Source: an uncultured Oscillospiraceae bacterium
GTDB taxonomy: Bacteria > Bacillota > Clostridia > Oscillospirales > Oscillospiraceae
Length of the DNA: 56,061 nucleotides
Reading direction: 5' to 3'
NCBI GenBank assembly: GCA_910588365.1
Contig: CAJUQS010000159.1
Coordinates: 1-56,061 of the forward strand
Made by a program: the position numbers and the translations under genes. Below are positions 15,953 through 23,933 of the stretch, one piece after another (the first letter of the stretch is position 1; the number at the start of each line of letters is the position of its first letter). Under the pieces are notes generated by a model that saw only the letters and a program-made list of their open reading frames with translations, was not told the origin of the DNA and made no database searches.

Positions 15953-15979
15953 ATTTGACACGCTGAAAGGACGGATGGT

Positions 15980-16432
15980 ATGACCCCGACTCAGCGGGAG
16001 GAGCTCAACCGCTTTTTTGTCCGCGTCTTCAACCAGATTCTGGCCCGGGAGGAGCAGGCGCTCAGCGGAGCGGGCGGACTGTCGGTGAAGGAGCTCCACG
16101 TGCTGGAGGCGGTCAGCGGCTGCGCGGCGCAGGGGTGCAACACGATGACCCAGATTGCCGGCGCTCTGTCCATCCGGGTCAGCACCCTGACTACGGCGGT
16201 GAATACGCTGGTGTCCAAGGGCTGCCTGGAGCGGGGCGAGGAGCCGGGAGACCGGCGGGTCGTCCGCGTCCGCCTCACGGCCAGGGGGGAGGAGGCCAGC
16301 CGGCTCCACGCCCGCTTCCACCAGCGCATGGTGGAGAGCGCCGCCGGGTGTCTGGAGGAGGACGAGGTGGAGATCCTGCTGCGCTCCCTGCGCCGGCTGG
16401 AGCGGTTTTTCCGCTCGGACCGGACCGATTAA
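15980..16432 (+). CDS. MarR-family transcriptional regulator
   Basis: This 150-residue winged-helix regulator has N-terminal dimer helices (about 1-30), then helix-turn-helix and wing: LSVKELHVLEAV, TMTQIAGALSIRVSTLTTAVNTLVSKGCLERG, followed by the wing motif DRRVVRVRLTARG (about 92-104). These are the characteristic MarR elements. GAAAGGACGG precedes the ATG. It is the first gene of an operon with an iron-dependent alcohol dehydrogenase and an aldehyde dehydrogenase, so it most likely senses a small molecule related to their substrates and represses its own promoter. The ligand is unknown. Confidence 0.9.
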   Translation: MTPTQREELNRFFVRVFNQILAREEQALSGAGGLSVKELHVLEAVSGCAAQGCNTMTQIAGALSIRVSTLTTAVNTLVSKGCLERGEEPGDRRVVRVRLTARGEEASRLHARFHQRMVESAAGCLEEDEVEILLRSLRRLERFFRSDRTD

Positions 16433-16481
16433 TAGAAAACAAGGATTGAAGCGGCCTCCGCCGCTTCTGAGGACAACGACC

Positions 16482-17690
16482 ATGAATCCTGTTCAGCAGA
16501 TCTGCTGCCGCGCTTTTCAGGCGGCCCTCCGCCTGGCCATTCCCCTGCTCCCCTACCGGCGGCCCGAGACGGTGGAGCGGGTGGAGGACCTGCCGGCAAT
16601 CATCCGGGCCCGGGGCTGTACCCGCGTGCTCCTGGTCACCGACCCGGGCGTAATGGCACTGGGGCTGACCCGGCGGCTGGAGGAGTCCCTGACCCTGGCG
16701 GGGATGTCCTGCGCCGTCTATGACCGGACGGTGGCCAACCCCACCACCGTACAGGTGGAGGAGGCCAGAGAACTCTATCTGGAGCGGGGCTGTCAGGCCA
16801 TCATCGGCTTTGGCGGCGGATCCAGCATGGACTGCGCCAAGGCGGTTGCCATCCGTGCCGCCAGGCCCCGCAAGCCCCTGTCCAAATGCAGGGGCATTCT
16901 GAAGGTACGCGCCCGGCTCCCCCTGCTCATCGCCGTCCCGACCACCGCGGGAACCGGCAGCGAGACGACCCTGGCCGCGGTCATCACCGACGCGGACACC
17001 CGGCACAAGTACGCCATCAACGACTTTCCCCTCATTCCCCGGTACGCGGTGCTGGACCCCGCGATTACCGTCAGCCTGCCCCCGGCGCTGACGGCCTCCA
17101 CCGGGATGGACGCACTGACCCACGCGGTGGAGGCGTACATCGGGCGCTCCACCACCAGAGACACCCGGGAGGCGTCCCTGACCGCCGTCCGGCTGATCTT
17201 TGAAAACCTGGACACGGCCTATGCCGACGGGAACAATCTGACTGCCCGGCGGAACATGCTCCACGCGTCCTACCTGGCCGGGTGCGCCTTTACCAAATCC
17301 TATGTGGGCTATGTTCACGCGGTGGCACACTCCCTGGGCGGCGTGTACAACGTACCCCACGGCCGCGCCAATGCGGTGATTTTGCCCATGGTGCTGGAGG
17401 CTTACGGGTCTGCGGCCCACCGCAGGCTGGCGGAGCTGGCCCGGGCCGCCGGAATCGCGGGGGCGGACGTGCCGGCCCCGGAGGCCGCCGGGCGCTTTAT
17501 TCAGGCGGTGAAGGACATGAAGCGGCGCTTCGGCATCGGGGACACCATTCCGGAACTGAAGAGGGCGGACATCCCCCGTCTGGCCCGGTACGCGGCCAGA
17601 GAGGGCAACCCCCTCTACCCGGTGCCCGTGCTGATGGACGCCGGAGAGCTGGCCCGCTTATATGAGGGGCTGTTGGAGGAGAGCGTATGA
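16482..17690 (+). CDS. Iron-containing (type III) alcohol dehydrogenase
   Basis: This 402-residue NAD(P)-dependent dehydrogenase acts on an alcohol or aldehyde. ATG 16482 was chosen because TGAGGAC lies upstream; the in-frame ATG at 16446 has a poor site. Motifs are GFGGGSSMDCAKAVAI (cofactor binding, about 108), PTTAGTGSE (about 152), GMDALTHAVEAY (about 209) and the metal-binding HAVAHSLGG ... VPHGRANAVILP (about 281-302), which carries two metal-ligand His. The last four bases overlap the start of the aldehyde dehydrogenase (ATGA), indicating translational coupling. The pair could move an alcohol to a carboxylic acid or the reverse. The actual substrate cannot be read from sequence. Confidence 0.93.
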   Translation: MNPVQQICCRAFQAALRLAIPLLPYRRPETVERVEDLPAIIRARGCTRVLLVTDPGVMALGLTRRLEESLTLAGMSCAVYDRTVANPTTVQVEEARELYLERGCQAIIGFGGGSSMDCAKAVAIRAARPRKPLSKCRGILKVRARLPLLIAVPTTAGTGSETTLAAVITDADTRHKYAINDFPLIPRYAVLDPAITVSLPPALTASTGMDALTHAVEAYIGRSTTRDTREASLTAVRLIFENLDTAYADGNNLTARRNMLHASYLAGCAFTKSYVGYVHAVAHSLGGVYNVPHGRANAVILPMVLEAYGSAAHRRLAELARAAGIAGADVPAPEAAGRFIQAVKDMKRRFGIGDTIPELKRADIPRLARYAAREGNPLYPVPVLMDAGELARLYEGLLEESV

Positions 17691-19072
17691 CAGAGTATGA
17701 GATCAGAGCCCTTGTGGAGAAACAGCGGGTCTATTTCCGCACCGGGGCGACCCTGGACGTGAGCTTTCGCGTCCGGGCCCTGAACAGGCTGGCGGACTGC
17801 ATCCGGTCCAGGGAGGCGGACATCGCGGCTGCCCTCCGCCAGGATCTGGGCAAGAGCGCCTTTGAGAGCTACATGTGCGAGACCGGCCTGGTGCTCAGCG
17901 AGCTGAACTATATGCGCCGGCACGTCCGCTCCCTGTCCCGGGAGCGCTCCGTCCGCACGCCGCTGGCCCAGTTCCACGCCCGCAGCTATCAGAAGCCCGC
18001 CCCCTACGGCGTGACATTGGTGATGAGCCCCTGGAACTACCCCTTCCTGCTGGCGATGGACCCGCTGGTGGACGCCATCGCCGCCGGGAATACCGTGGTG
18101 GTCAAGCCCAGCGCCTACTCCCCCCGCACTAGCGCACTGGTGAGCGATCTGATCCGGGAGTGCTTTGATGAGGCCCACGCGGCGGTGGTCACCGGGGGCA
18201 GGGCGGAGAACACCGCCCTGCTGGAGCAGAAATTTGACTACATCTTCTTCACCGGCAGCCAGTCCGTGGGCCGGGAGGTCATGGGCCGGGCCGCGGCGCA
18301 TCTGACGCCAGTCACCCTGGAGCTGGGGGGCAAGAGCCCCTGCATCGTGGAGAGGACCGCCAATCTGAAGCTGGCGGCCAGACGCATTGTCTTCGGGAAA
18401 TTCCTCAACTGCGGCCAGACCTGCGTGGCACCGGACTACATCTACTGCGACCGTCAGATCAAGGACGAGCTGGCGGCGCGGCTGAGATCGGAGATCGAGG
18501 CGCAGTTCGGGGAGCACCCCCTGAACAATCCGGACTACGGACGGATTGTCAACGAGAAGCACTTTGACCGCCTCCGGGGCCTGCTGGATCCCGACAAAAT
18601 CATCCACGGCGGGGGATCCCGCCGGGAGACGCTCCAGATCGAGCCCACGGTGATGGACGGCGCGGCCTTTGACGACCCGGTCATGGGGGAGGAGATCTTC
18701 GGCCCCATCCTGCCCATCCTGACCTATGACAGCCTGGACGAGGCCCTGGCGCAAATTGAGAGCCGTCCCCACCCCCTGGCACTCTATATCTTCACCAGCA
18801 GCAAGGCCGCGGCCAGGGCGGCGGTCAGCCGCTGCGGCTTCGGCGGCGGGTGCGTCAACGACGTGGTCATCCATCTGGCGACCAGCGGCATGGGCTTCGG
18901 CGGCTTTGGCGAGAGCGGTATGGGCTCCTACCACGGCCGGGAGGGCTTCGCGGCCTTCTCCCACTACAAGAGCATTGTGGACAAGAAGACCTGGATGGAT
19001 CTGCCCATGCGCTACCAGCCCTACCGGAGCGTCTATGACAGGCTGATCCACCTGTTTCTGGGCCGGTTTTGA
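17687..19072 (+). CDS. NAD(P)-dependent aldehyde dehydrogenase (class 3-like)
   Basis: This 461-residue aldehyde dehydrogenase oxidises an aldehyde to a carboxylate. Catalytic elements seen are SPWNYPF (cofactor side), FFTGSQSVG (Rossmann turn), ELGGKSPCIV with the general-base Glu at about 211, and NCGQTCVAPDYI with the nucleophile Cys at about 245. The short length and the hydrophobic/basic tail (RSVYDRLIHLFLGRF) resemble class 3 fatty-aldehyde dehydrogenases of the YwdH/AlkH type, which suggests membrane association and lipid-derived aldehydes; this is an inference. The start overlaps the preceding stop. It is the last gene of the marR operon. Confidence 0.93.
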   Translation: MTEYEIRALVEKQRVYFRTGATLDVSFRVRALNRLADCIRSREADIAAALRQDLGKSAFESYMCETGLVLSELNYMRRHVRSLSRERSVRTPLAQFHARSYQKPAPYGVTLVMSPWNYPFLLAMDPLVDAIAAGNTVVVKPSAYSPRTSALVSDLIRECFDEAHAAVVTGGRAENTALLEQKFDYIFFTGSQSVGREVMGRAAAHLTPVTLELGGKSPCIVERTANLKLAARRIVFGKFLNCGQTCVAPDYIYCDRQIKDELAARLRSEIEAQFGEHPLNNPDYGRIVNEKHFDRLRGLLDPDKIIHGGGSRRETLQIEPTVMDGAAFDDPVMGEEIFGPILPILTYDSLDEALAQIESRPHPLALYIFTSSKAAARAAVSRCGFGGGCVNDVVIHLATSGMGFGGFGESGMGSYHGREGFAAFSHYKSIVDKKTWMDLPMRYQPYRSVYDRLIHLFLGRF

Positions 19073-19162
19073 CCGGCGGTGCGTCAAAAAAGATGCTTCG
19101 CATCCCTTGTGAGAGGGGGGTGTCCGGGCCGGGTTCGGCCTGTGGAGGGCTTTTTTGACAGT

Positions 19163-19198
19163 CAGAGGCGGAACCCCGTTTGCGGGGTTCCGCCTCTG
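19163..19198. terminator. Hairpin between convergent genes
   Basis: A perfect 16-bp stem, CAGAGGCGGAACCCCG (19163-19178) with its complement (19183-19198), has a TTTG loop. There is no T-tract on either side. It sits between the convergent aldehyde dehydrogenase and HAD genes and probably ends both. A second inverted pair, GTCAAAAAAG / CTTTTTTGAC (19083-19092 / 19150-19159), lies just before it. Confidence 0.55.
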
Positions 19199-19230
19199 GC
19201 GATCATATCCCAAGAGATGTACGCTTCCGG

Positions 19231-20061
19231 CTACAGCAGGCCGTGGGCCGCGAAGGCGCGGTACAGGCCGTCCTCCTCCAGCGGCGGGCAGACCTCCCTG
19301 GCGGCCCTCCGCAGGGTTTCACTGCCGTTGCCCATGCAGATGCCCAGCCCGGCGGTTTTCAGCATCTCCAGATCGTTCATGCTGTCTCCGAAGGCCACGG
19401 TGTCCTCCAGCGGGACGTTCAAATGGGCGCTCAGGCGTCTGACCGCCAGCCCCTTGTTGAAGTTCCTGTTGATCAGCTCGCCGTTCACCATTCCCTGTCC
19501 GTCGCCGTCCTGGATGCAGAAGTCAAACTCCTCCCCCAGCTCCGCCATCGGCTCCTGCAGAGGCTCCATTCCGGGACTCATGAACACGATCTTGTAAATG
19601 GGCTCCCCCTGATAGGCCGACATCGGCCGGATGCCCAGGTTGTTTTCCAGCTGCTCCTGCCAGCGCAGCAGCTCGCTGCTGCCGGCCAGGCCGGCGGACT
19701 GGCGCAGGAAGTCCTTGAGCCCCTCGTCGGTGTAGGCGTGGTCCCTGCTCTCAACGGTGCGGAAAACACCGCTGCGCTGAAAGACCTCCAGTACCCGATC
19801 CCTCTGCCGGGGGGTCATGGGGCAGTCATAGACCACCTCGCCGCCGCATTCTATGCAGCCGCCCGCGCTGCCAATCAGGCCGTCAAAGCCGTATTGCAGC
19901 AGGGGCGAGAGCATCCCGTAGTTGCGGCCCGTGCAGAGAAATACCTTGTGTCCCCGCTTTCGCGCGCCGCAAACGGCCTCCAGGGCCGACGGGGGCGGTA
20001 CATTGGTTCCCGGCTTCACCAGCGTCCCGTCAATATCCAGAAAAATCAGTTTTTGTGTCAT
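19231..20061 (-). CDS. Cof-type HAD-superfamily phosphatase
   Basis: This 276-residue cytosolic hydrolase probably dephosphorylates sugar phosphates or nucleotides, like YcsE/YbdK-type Cof proteins. ATG 20061 was preferred to the TTG 12 nt upstream because GGAG then lies 6 nt before it. HAD motifs are I: FLDIDGTLV with the nucleophile Asp; II: the Thr in FLCTGRN; III: the Lys of NKGLAVRRLSAHL; IV: FGDSMNDLEML. The Cof cap insert occupies about 80-185. It is monocistronic. About 200 bp of sequence upstream (20062-20272) shows nothing recognisable beyond a small GGCGGGC/GCCCGCC hairpin. Confidence 0.9.
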   Translation of the reverse strand: MTQKLIFLDIDGTLVKPGTNVPPPSALEAVCGARKRGHKVFLCTGRNYGMLSPLLQYGFDGLIGSAGGCIECGGEVVYDCPMTPRQRDRVLEVFQRSGVFRTVESRDHAYTDEGLKDFLRQSAGLAGSSELLRWQEQLENNLGIRPMSAYQGEPIYKIVFMSPGMEPLQEPMAELGEEFDFCIQDGDGQGMVNGELINRNFNKGLAVRRLSAHLNVPLEDTVAFGDSMNDLEMLKTAGLGICMGNGSETLRRAAREVCPPLEEDGLYRAFAAHGLL

Positions 20062-20272
20062 TGCTCGCTCCAAAGCCTGTTCCAGGCATGTCCTTCCTTA
20101 AAATTCGGCATATATAGTCGACGCACTTGAAAATCGGTAAAGTTCAGCGGTCAAAATGATACGGGGCGGCGTTGTCGTCTTTGGCGGGCGTCAGCCCGCC
20201 TGCATCCTCCGCCTTGCCCCGCGTCATCTTTCCTCCCCTCCTTTTTTGTCACGAATTCAGAAGCTTGCTATA

Positions 20273-20342
20273 GGCGGCAAAGCACATGCTTTGCCGCCTG
20301 AAATTCTTTTTTGATTCTTTTTTCTTTTAAGAAAAAAGAATG
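20273..20342 (+). repeat. Two-hairpin intergenic repeat, copy d
   Basis: The hairpin GGCGGCAAAGC / GCTTTGCCGCC, the linker and the A/T hairpin TTCTTTTTTCTT / AAGAAAAAAGAA end 14 nt from the stop of the adjacent SLH gene, A/T hairpin nearest the gene. Confidence 0.85.
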
Positions 20343-20356
20343 TCTGCCCTGAAGCC

Positions 20357-23300
20357 TTACTGCGTCATCGCCCGGTGGAGCAGCACGGCCATGTCGGCCC
20401 GGGTGAGGGGATCGGCAGGCGCCAGACGGCCGTCGCCGGCCGTGGGAATCAGTCCCATGCGGGCCAGCCCGGAGACGGCGCCCTGGGCATAGGACGCCAC
20501 AGAGGCGGCGTCAGGGTAGGAGGCAATGTCCTCCGCCGAGCCGTTCTCCGCGGATATGCCGGCGGTCTTCAGGGTGCGCTGGATCATGAGGGAGGCGTCC
20601 TGGCGGGAGATGGGGCTGTCCGGCTGGAACCTGTTGCTGCCAGTGCCGTTGACCACGCCCATGGAGCTGAGTGTGTTGACGGCGTTGGCGTAGTAGGCGT
20701 TCCCGGGCACGTCGGAGAAAGGCATGGCGCTGCCGCCGCTCTCAAAGCGGAAGGCGCGGCAGAGCATGAGACAGAAGTCCCCCCGGCGGATGGACAGCCC
20801 GGGGCCGTACTTGCTGTTGCCCATGCCGTTGACCACGCCCCGGTCGTAGAGGAAGTTCACCGCGGCCAGGGTCTGGGCGTTGAAGCCCGCCAGATCGTCA
20901 AACTGGCTGGAGGAGGTGGGCGTGTTCACCGTGATGCGGATCTCGCCGGAGTACTGGGTGCCGTCGCCGTTGGTGGCCGCGTAGGGGATGGAGACCATGC
21001 CCACGTAGCCGGCCTTGGGGATGAAGGTGAGGTTGGACACCAGGGGATCGTTGTTGAGGCTGTACTCGGTGGTGGTGTTGGCCTGCCAGCTGTACTGGGT
21101 GGGGCTGACGTACTGGTAGTACATCTTTCCGGCGCTGGCGGCGGGCAGGCCATCCAGGCGGACGCTTACCGGCTGGTTGGTGCCGGCGGCGTAGAAGAAG
21201 TCGCTGGCGCTGAGCTTCACCGGCGTACCGAAGGTGGTGTAGCGCACGGTGGTGCCGGAGGAGCCGGCCGCCCGGACGTTGATGGACACCACGCCCTGGA
21301 GGTCGCTGCCGTCAATGGCCGCGCCGGAGAAGGGGATCTGCACCACGCCGCTGGCGCCGTAGGCGGGGTGGAAGGACACCTTGGAGATGGACTCCTCTCC
21401 GCTGAGGTAGTAGCTGGTGGAGGAGCTGACGGCGGTGGGCGCCTCTGTGGTGTGGTAGTCGAAATAGAGGATGCCCTGGCCGGAGGAGGGCAGGTTGAAC
21501 TGGACATAGCTGAGGGCGGAATTCGTGGCCGAGCGGCAGGCGGTGTCAAAGTCCTTGGCATTGAACAGGACGTGCTCCCGGCCGGTTGTGGAGTAGCTCA
21601 CCGTGACGCCGTTGGTGCCCACGCCGCTGCTGGAGCCCGCGCCGGAGCCGGAGCCCGAGCGGATGGTCAGCAGTCCGGTGAAGGTCTTGCCGGAGATGGA
21701 GCTGCCGGTGAAGGGGATCTCCAGGGTGCCGGTAAACTTCTCCGTGGCCCAGAAGGAGAGGTTGGAGAGGTAGGGCACCGCGCCCTGGAAGTACTTGGTG
21801 TCCTTCTTTGCCCGGGTGCCGAGGCCGCCGGAGCTGGTGCGGTTGTGGTAGAGCGCGCCCATATTGTGGTCCGGCAGGGACTGGAAGGCGATGTAGTGGA
21901 GGCGCTCGCCGGTCTGGGCCATGCAGAGGCTGTTGAAGTCGGCGGCCACCAGCTTCACCGAGCTGCCCGGGGCGCAGTAGTAGGCGAGATCGGATTCCCC
22001 GGTGCTCTGGACGTGGATCTGCACCGTGCCCTTGTACTGCCTCCCGGTCCGGTCGTAGCCCACGAAGGGGATGCGGACCACGCCGTTAAAGCCCTGGGCG
22101 GCGGCGAAGGTGACGGCGCCGGGGGCGTAGACCTGCTGGTCCGAGGTCAGGGGCCAGCCGTAGTGGGTCAGGGTGCCCTGGGATGCGGGGGGCGGGGTGA
22201 AGGAGACATAAGCGAAGTCGCCGCCGGTGGCATTGCGGCAGAAGCTGGTGAAGTCATACGCCTGGAAGGTGACCCGGCCAGAGCCGTTGTCGTGGTAGAC
22301 GATACTGTCGTCCAGGCCCTGCTCCACCTTCACCACCAGCTCCCCGGCGTAGCGGCTGCCGGAGACGTTGTAGCCGAAGTAGCGGATGTTCACCGTGCCC
22401 ACGAAGTCCTCGTTGGGGACGAAGGTGAGGGTGTCCAGGGCGGCGAGGGAGTACTGGTCGTTGGCGGTGACCTTGGCGGTGTAGTCCAGCTCGCTCTTGT
22501 AGCCGCTGTAGAGCGCGCCCTGGGACGCGGGGGGCAGGGTGAAGATGACGTACTCCAGAGGCGCGCCGGTCTCCCGCTGGCAGGCCTCGTTGAACAGGGC
22601 CCCGGCCAGCTTCACCGGCGTTGCCCGCTTGGTGGTGATGGTCAGATCGGTGCTGGCCTCCTTGAGGGTGACCACGATCTCGCCCCGGTAGGTGCGGCCG
22701 TTGGAGGCGGTGCCGGTGAAGGTGATGGAGGCCGTCTCACCGTTGAAGCTGGGGTTGGGGACGAAGACCACGTCGGAGAGGTAGGGGCCCCGCTTGGAGG
22801 AGGCCGCGTAGTAGTTCAGGGAGGAGCCAACGCCCATGCCGGTATTCTCGGCGGACTGCCAGCCTGCATAGAGGGTGCCCTGGGCGGTGGGGACGCTGAG
22901 CCCCGTCACATAGGAGAGGCTGTCGCCGGTCATGGTCTGGCACTGCTGGGCGATCTGCTGCTCAATGGTGGAGAATTTCAGCGGATCCGAGGGGCTGGCG
23001 CCGGCGGTGTAGTGGATGGTGGCCTTGTTGGGCGTCACCGTCACCGGAATTTCCACGCTGTAGCTGTGGCCGCCGGCCTGGACGGTGATGCGGATGGTGG
23101 CGGTATCCTCACGGATACCCTCCACGGTGATTTTGCTCCGGTCCGCCTCCGCCGTCACCTTGACGCTGAGCTTGCTGTTGACCACCGAGGCGGAGAGCGT
23201 GGCGTTGCCGGATCCGGTGGGATAGGCGGCCTCGGCGTTTCCGAAGTACTCCATATCCTTGCCCTCGGAGAGCTTGCCCGGGGTGATGGTGAAGGTCTCG

Positions 23301-23797
23301 TTCTCCTTGACGGAGATGCCGGCCTTCAGCTCGTCGCTGAGCTTGATGCCGCTGACAGTGACGGCGATGGTGCGCTCGATGTTGCCGTTGTCCGTGGTGA
23401 CACGGACGGTAGCCGTACCGGGGCCCTTGGGAATGACGGTGGCGCTGTGCCCGTTGGTGCTGCTGATGGCCTGGACATCCACCACCTCCTTGTTGTTGGA
23501 GGACCAGGAGATGCGTACGCCGTCATTTCCGTTTTCCGGCTCCGGGGTGGCGGTGAGCTGGAGGCTGTCCTCGTCCGGCTCCAGCTTCAGCTCGTAGCTG
23601 GTCTCGCCGGTGCTGTTCAGGCGGATGTCGCCGCCCAGCTTCAGGCCGGTGATGGTGCCGGGAGGGGTGATGTCATCGCCGTCCCCCTCCTGATTGCCGC
23701 CGTCCCCGCCGGCGGAGGCCAGGGCGGGAGAGGCCAGGGAGAACGCCATCGCCAGACACAGCAGCAGGCTCAGCCAGCGGGCCATAGATTTCTTCAT
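20357..23797 (-). CDS. Secreted SLH protein with Ig-like domain and six tandem ~115-residue modules
   Basis: This 1146-residue surface protein starts at ATG 23797 (MKKSMARWLSLLLCLAMAF), after AAAGGAGCG. A signal peptide spans about 1-28. A Big_2-like Ig domain follows (about 45-150, ISWSSNNKEVVDV ... GTATVRVTTDNG), then a linker, then six tandem modules (about 255-950) of the pattern Y-x-V-x-L-x-A-x-DF ... TG-x-L-x-YV-x-F-x-LP-(P/S)A-x-QG-x-LY ... L-x-x-V-x-FVP ... GTV-x-IPF-x-GY-x-x-x-G. Three SLH domains (about 955-1146) should anchor it to the cell-wall polymer. Four related modules occur in the SLH protein at 37723-40509. I do not know a named family for this module. Likely cell-surface structural or adhesive role. 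Confidence 0.85.
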   Translation of the reverse strand: MKKSMARWLSLLLCLAMAFSLASPALASAGGDGGNQEGDGDDITPPGTITGLKLGGDIRLNSTGETSYELKLEPDEDSLQLTATPEPENGNDGVRISWSSNNKEVVDVQAISSTNGHSATVIPKGPGTATVRVTTDNGNIERTIAVTVSGIKLSDELKAGISVKENETFTITPGKLSEGKDMEYFGNAEAAYPTGSGNATLSASVVNSKLSVKVTAEADRSKITVEGIREDTATIRITVQAGGHSYSVEIPVTVTPNKATIHYTAGASPSDPLKFSTIEQQIAQQCQTMTGDSLSYVTGLSVPTAQGTLYAGWQSAENTGMGVGSSLNYYAASSKRGPYLSDVVFVPNPSFNGETASITFTGTASNGRTYRGEIVVTLKEASTDLTITTKRATPVKLAGALFNEACQRETGAPLEYVIFTLPPASQGALYSGYKSELDYTAKVTANDQYSLAALDTLTFVPNEDFVGTVNIRYFGYNVSGSRYAGELVVKVEQGLDDSIVYHDNGSGRVTFQAYDFTSFCRNATGGDFAYVSFTPPPASQGTLTHYGWPLTSDQQVYAPGAVTFAAAQGFNGVVRIPFVGYDRTGRQYKGTVQIHVQSTGESDLAYYCAPGSSVKLVAADFNSLCMAQTGERLHYIAFQSLPDHNMGALYHNRTSSGGLGTRAKKDTKYFQGAVPYLSNLSFWATEKFTGTLEIPFTGSSISGKTFTGLLTIRSGSGSGAGSSSGVGTNGVTVSYSTTGREHVLFNAKDFDTACRSATNSALSYVQFNLPSSGQGILYFDYHTTEAPTAVSSSTSYYLSGEESISKVSFHPAYGASGVVQIPFSGAAIDGSDLQGVVSINVRAAGSSGTTVRYTTFGTPVKLSASDFFYAAGTNQPVSVRLDGLPAASAGKMYYQYVSPTQYSWQANTTTEYSLNNDPLVSNLTFIPKAGYVGMVSIPYAATNGDGTQYSGEIRITVNTPTSSSQFDDLAGFNAQTLAAVNFLYDRGVVNGMGNSKYGPGLSIRRGDFCLMLCRAFRFESGGSAMPFSDVPGNAYYANAVNTLSSMGVVNGTGSNRFQPDSPISRQDASLMIQRTLKTAGISAENGSAEDIASYPDAASVASYAQGAVSGLARMGLIPTAGDGRLAPADPLTRADMAVLLHRAMTQ

Positions 23798-23824
23798 GGA
23801 TAACGCTCCTTTACGGTGGTTTTC

Positions 23825-23863
23825 ATACCTTTTTCTTTCAAGAAAAAGGTATCCAAAAAGAAC
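23825..23863 (-). repeat. Two-hairpin intergenic repeat, copy e (partial)
   Basis: Only the A/T hairpin (TACCTTTTTCTTT / AAGAAAAAGGTA) and the start of the linker are present, between the two large SLH genes. The outer pair TACC/GGTA differs from other copies on both arms. Confidence 0.65.
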
Positions 23864-23933
23864 TTGAATGGGGGCTTTGGGAGGATGCGCGAAGCGGGAG
23901 CGGGCGCAGCCCGCTCCCGCAGGGGGGGATGAA

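Noticed and set aside
20375..23803. 1142-codon open frame on the plus strand, opposite the SLH gene
   Set aside because: It is a shadow of GC-rich coding sequence: it mirrors the real gene, has G/A/V/H-rich low-information composition, no ribosome binding site and no recognisable motif. The minus-strand frame has a signal peptide and SLH domains.
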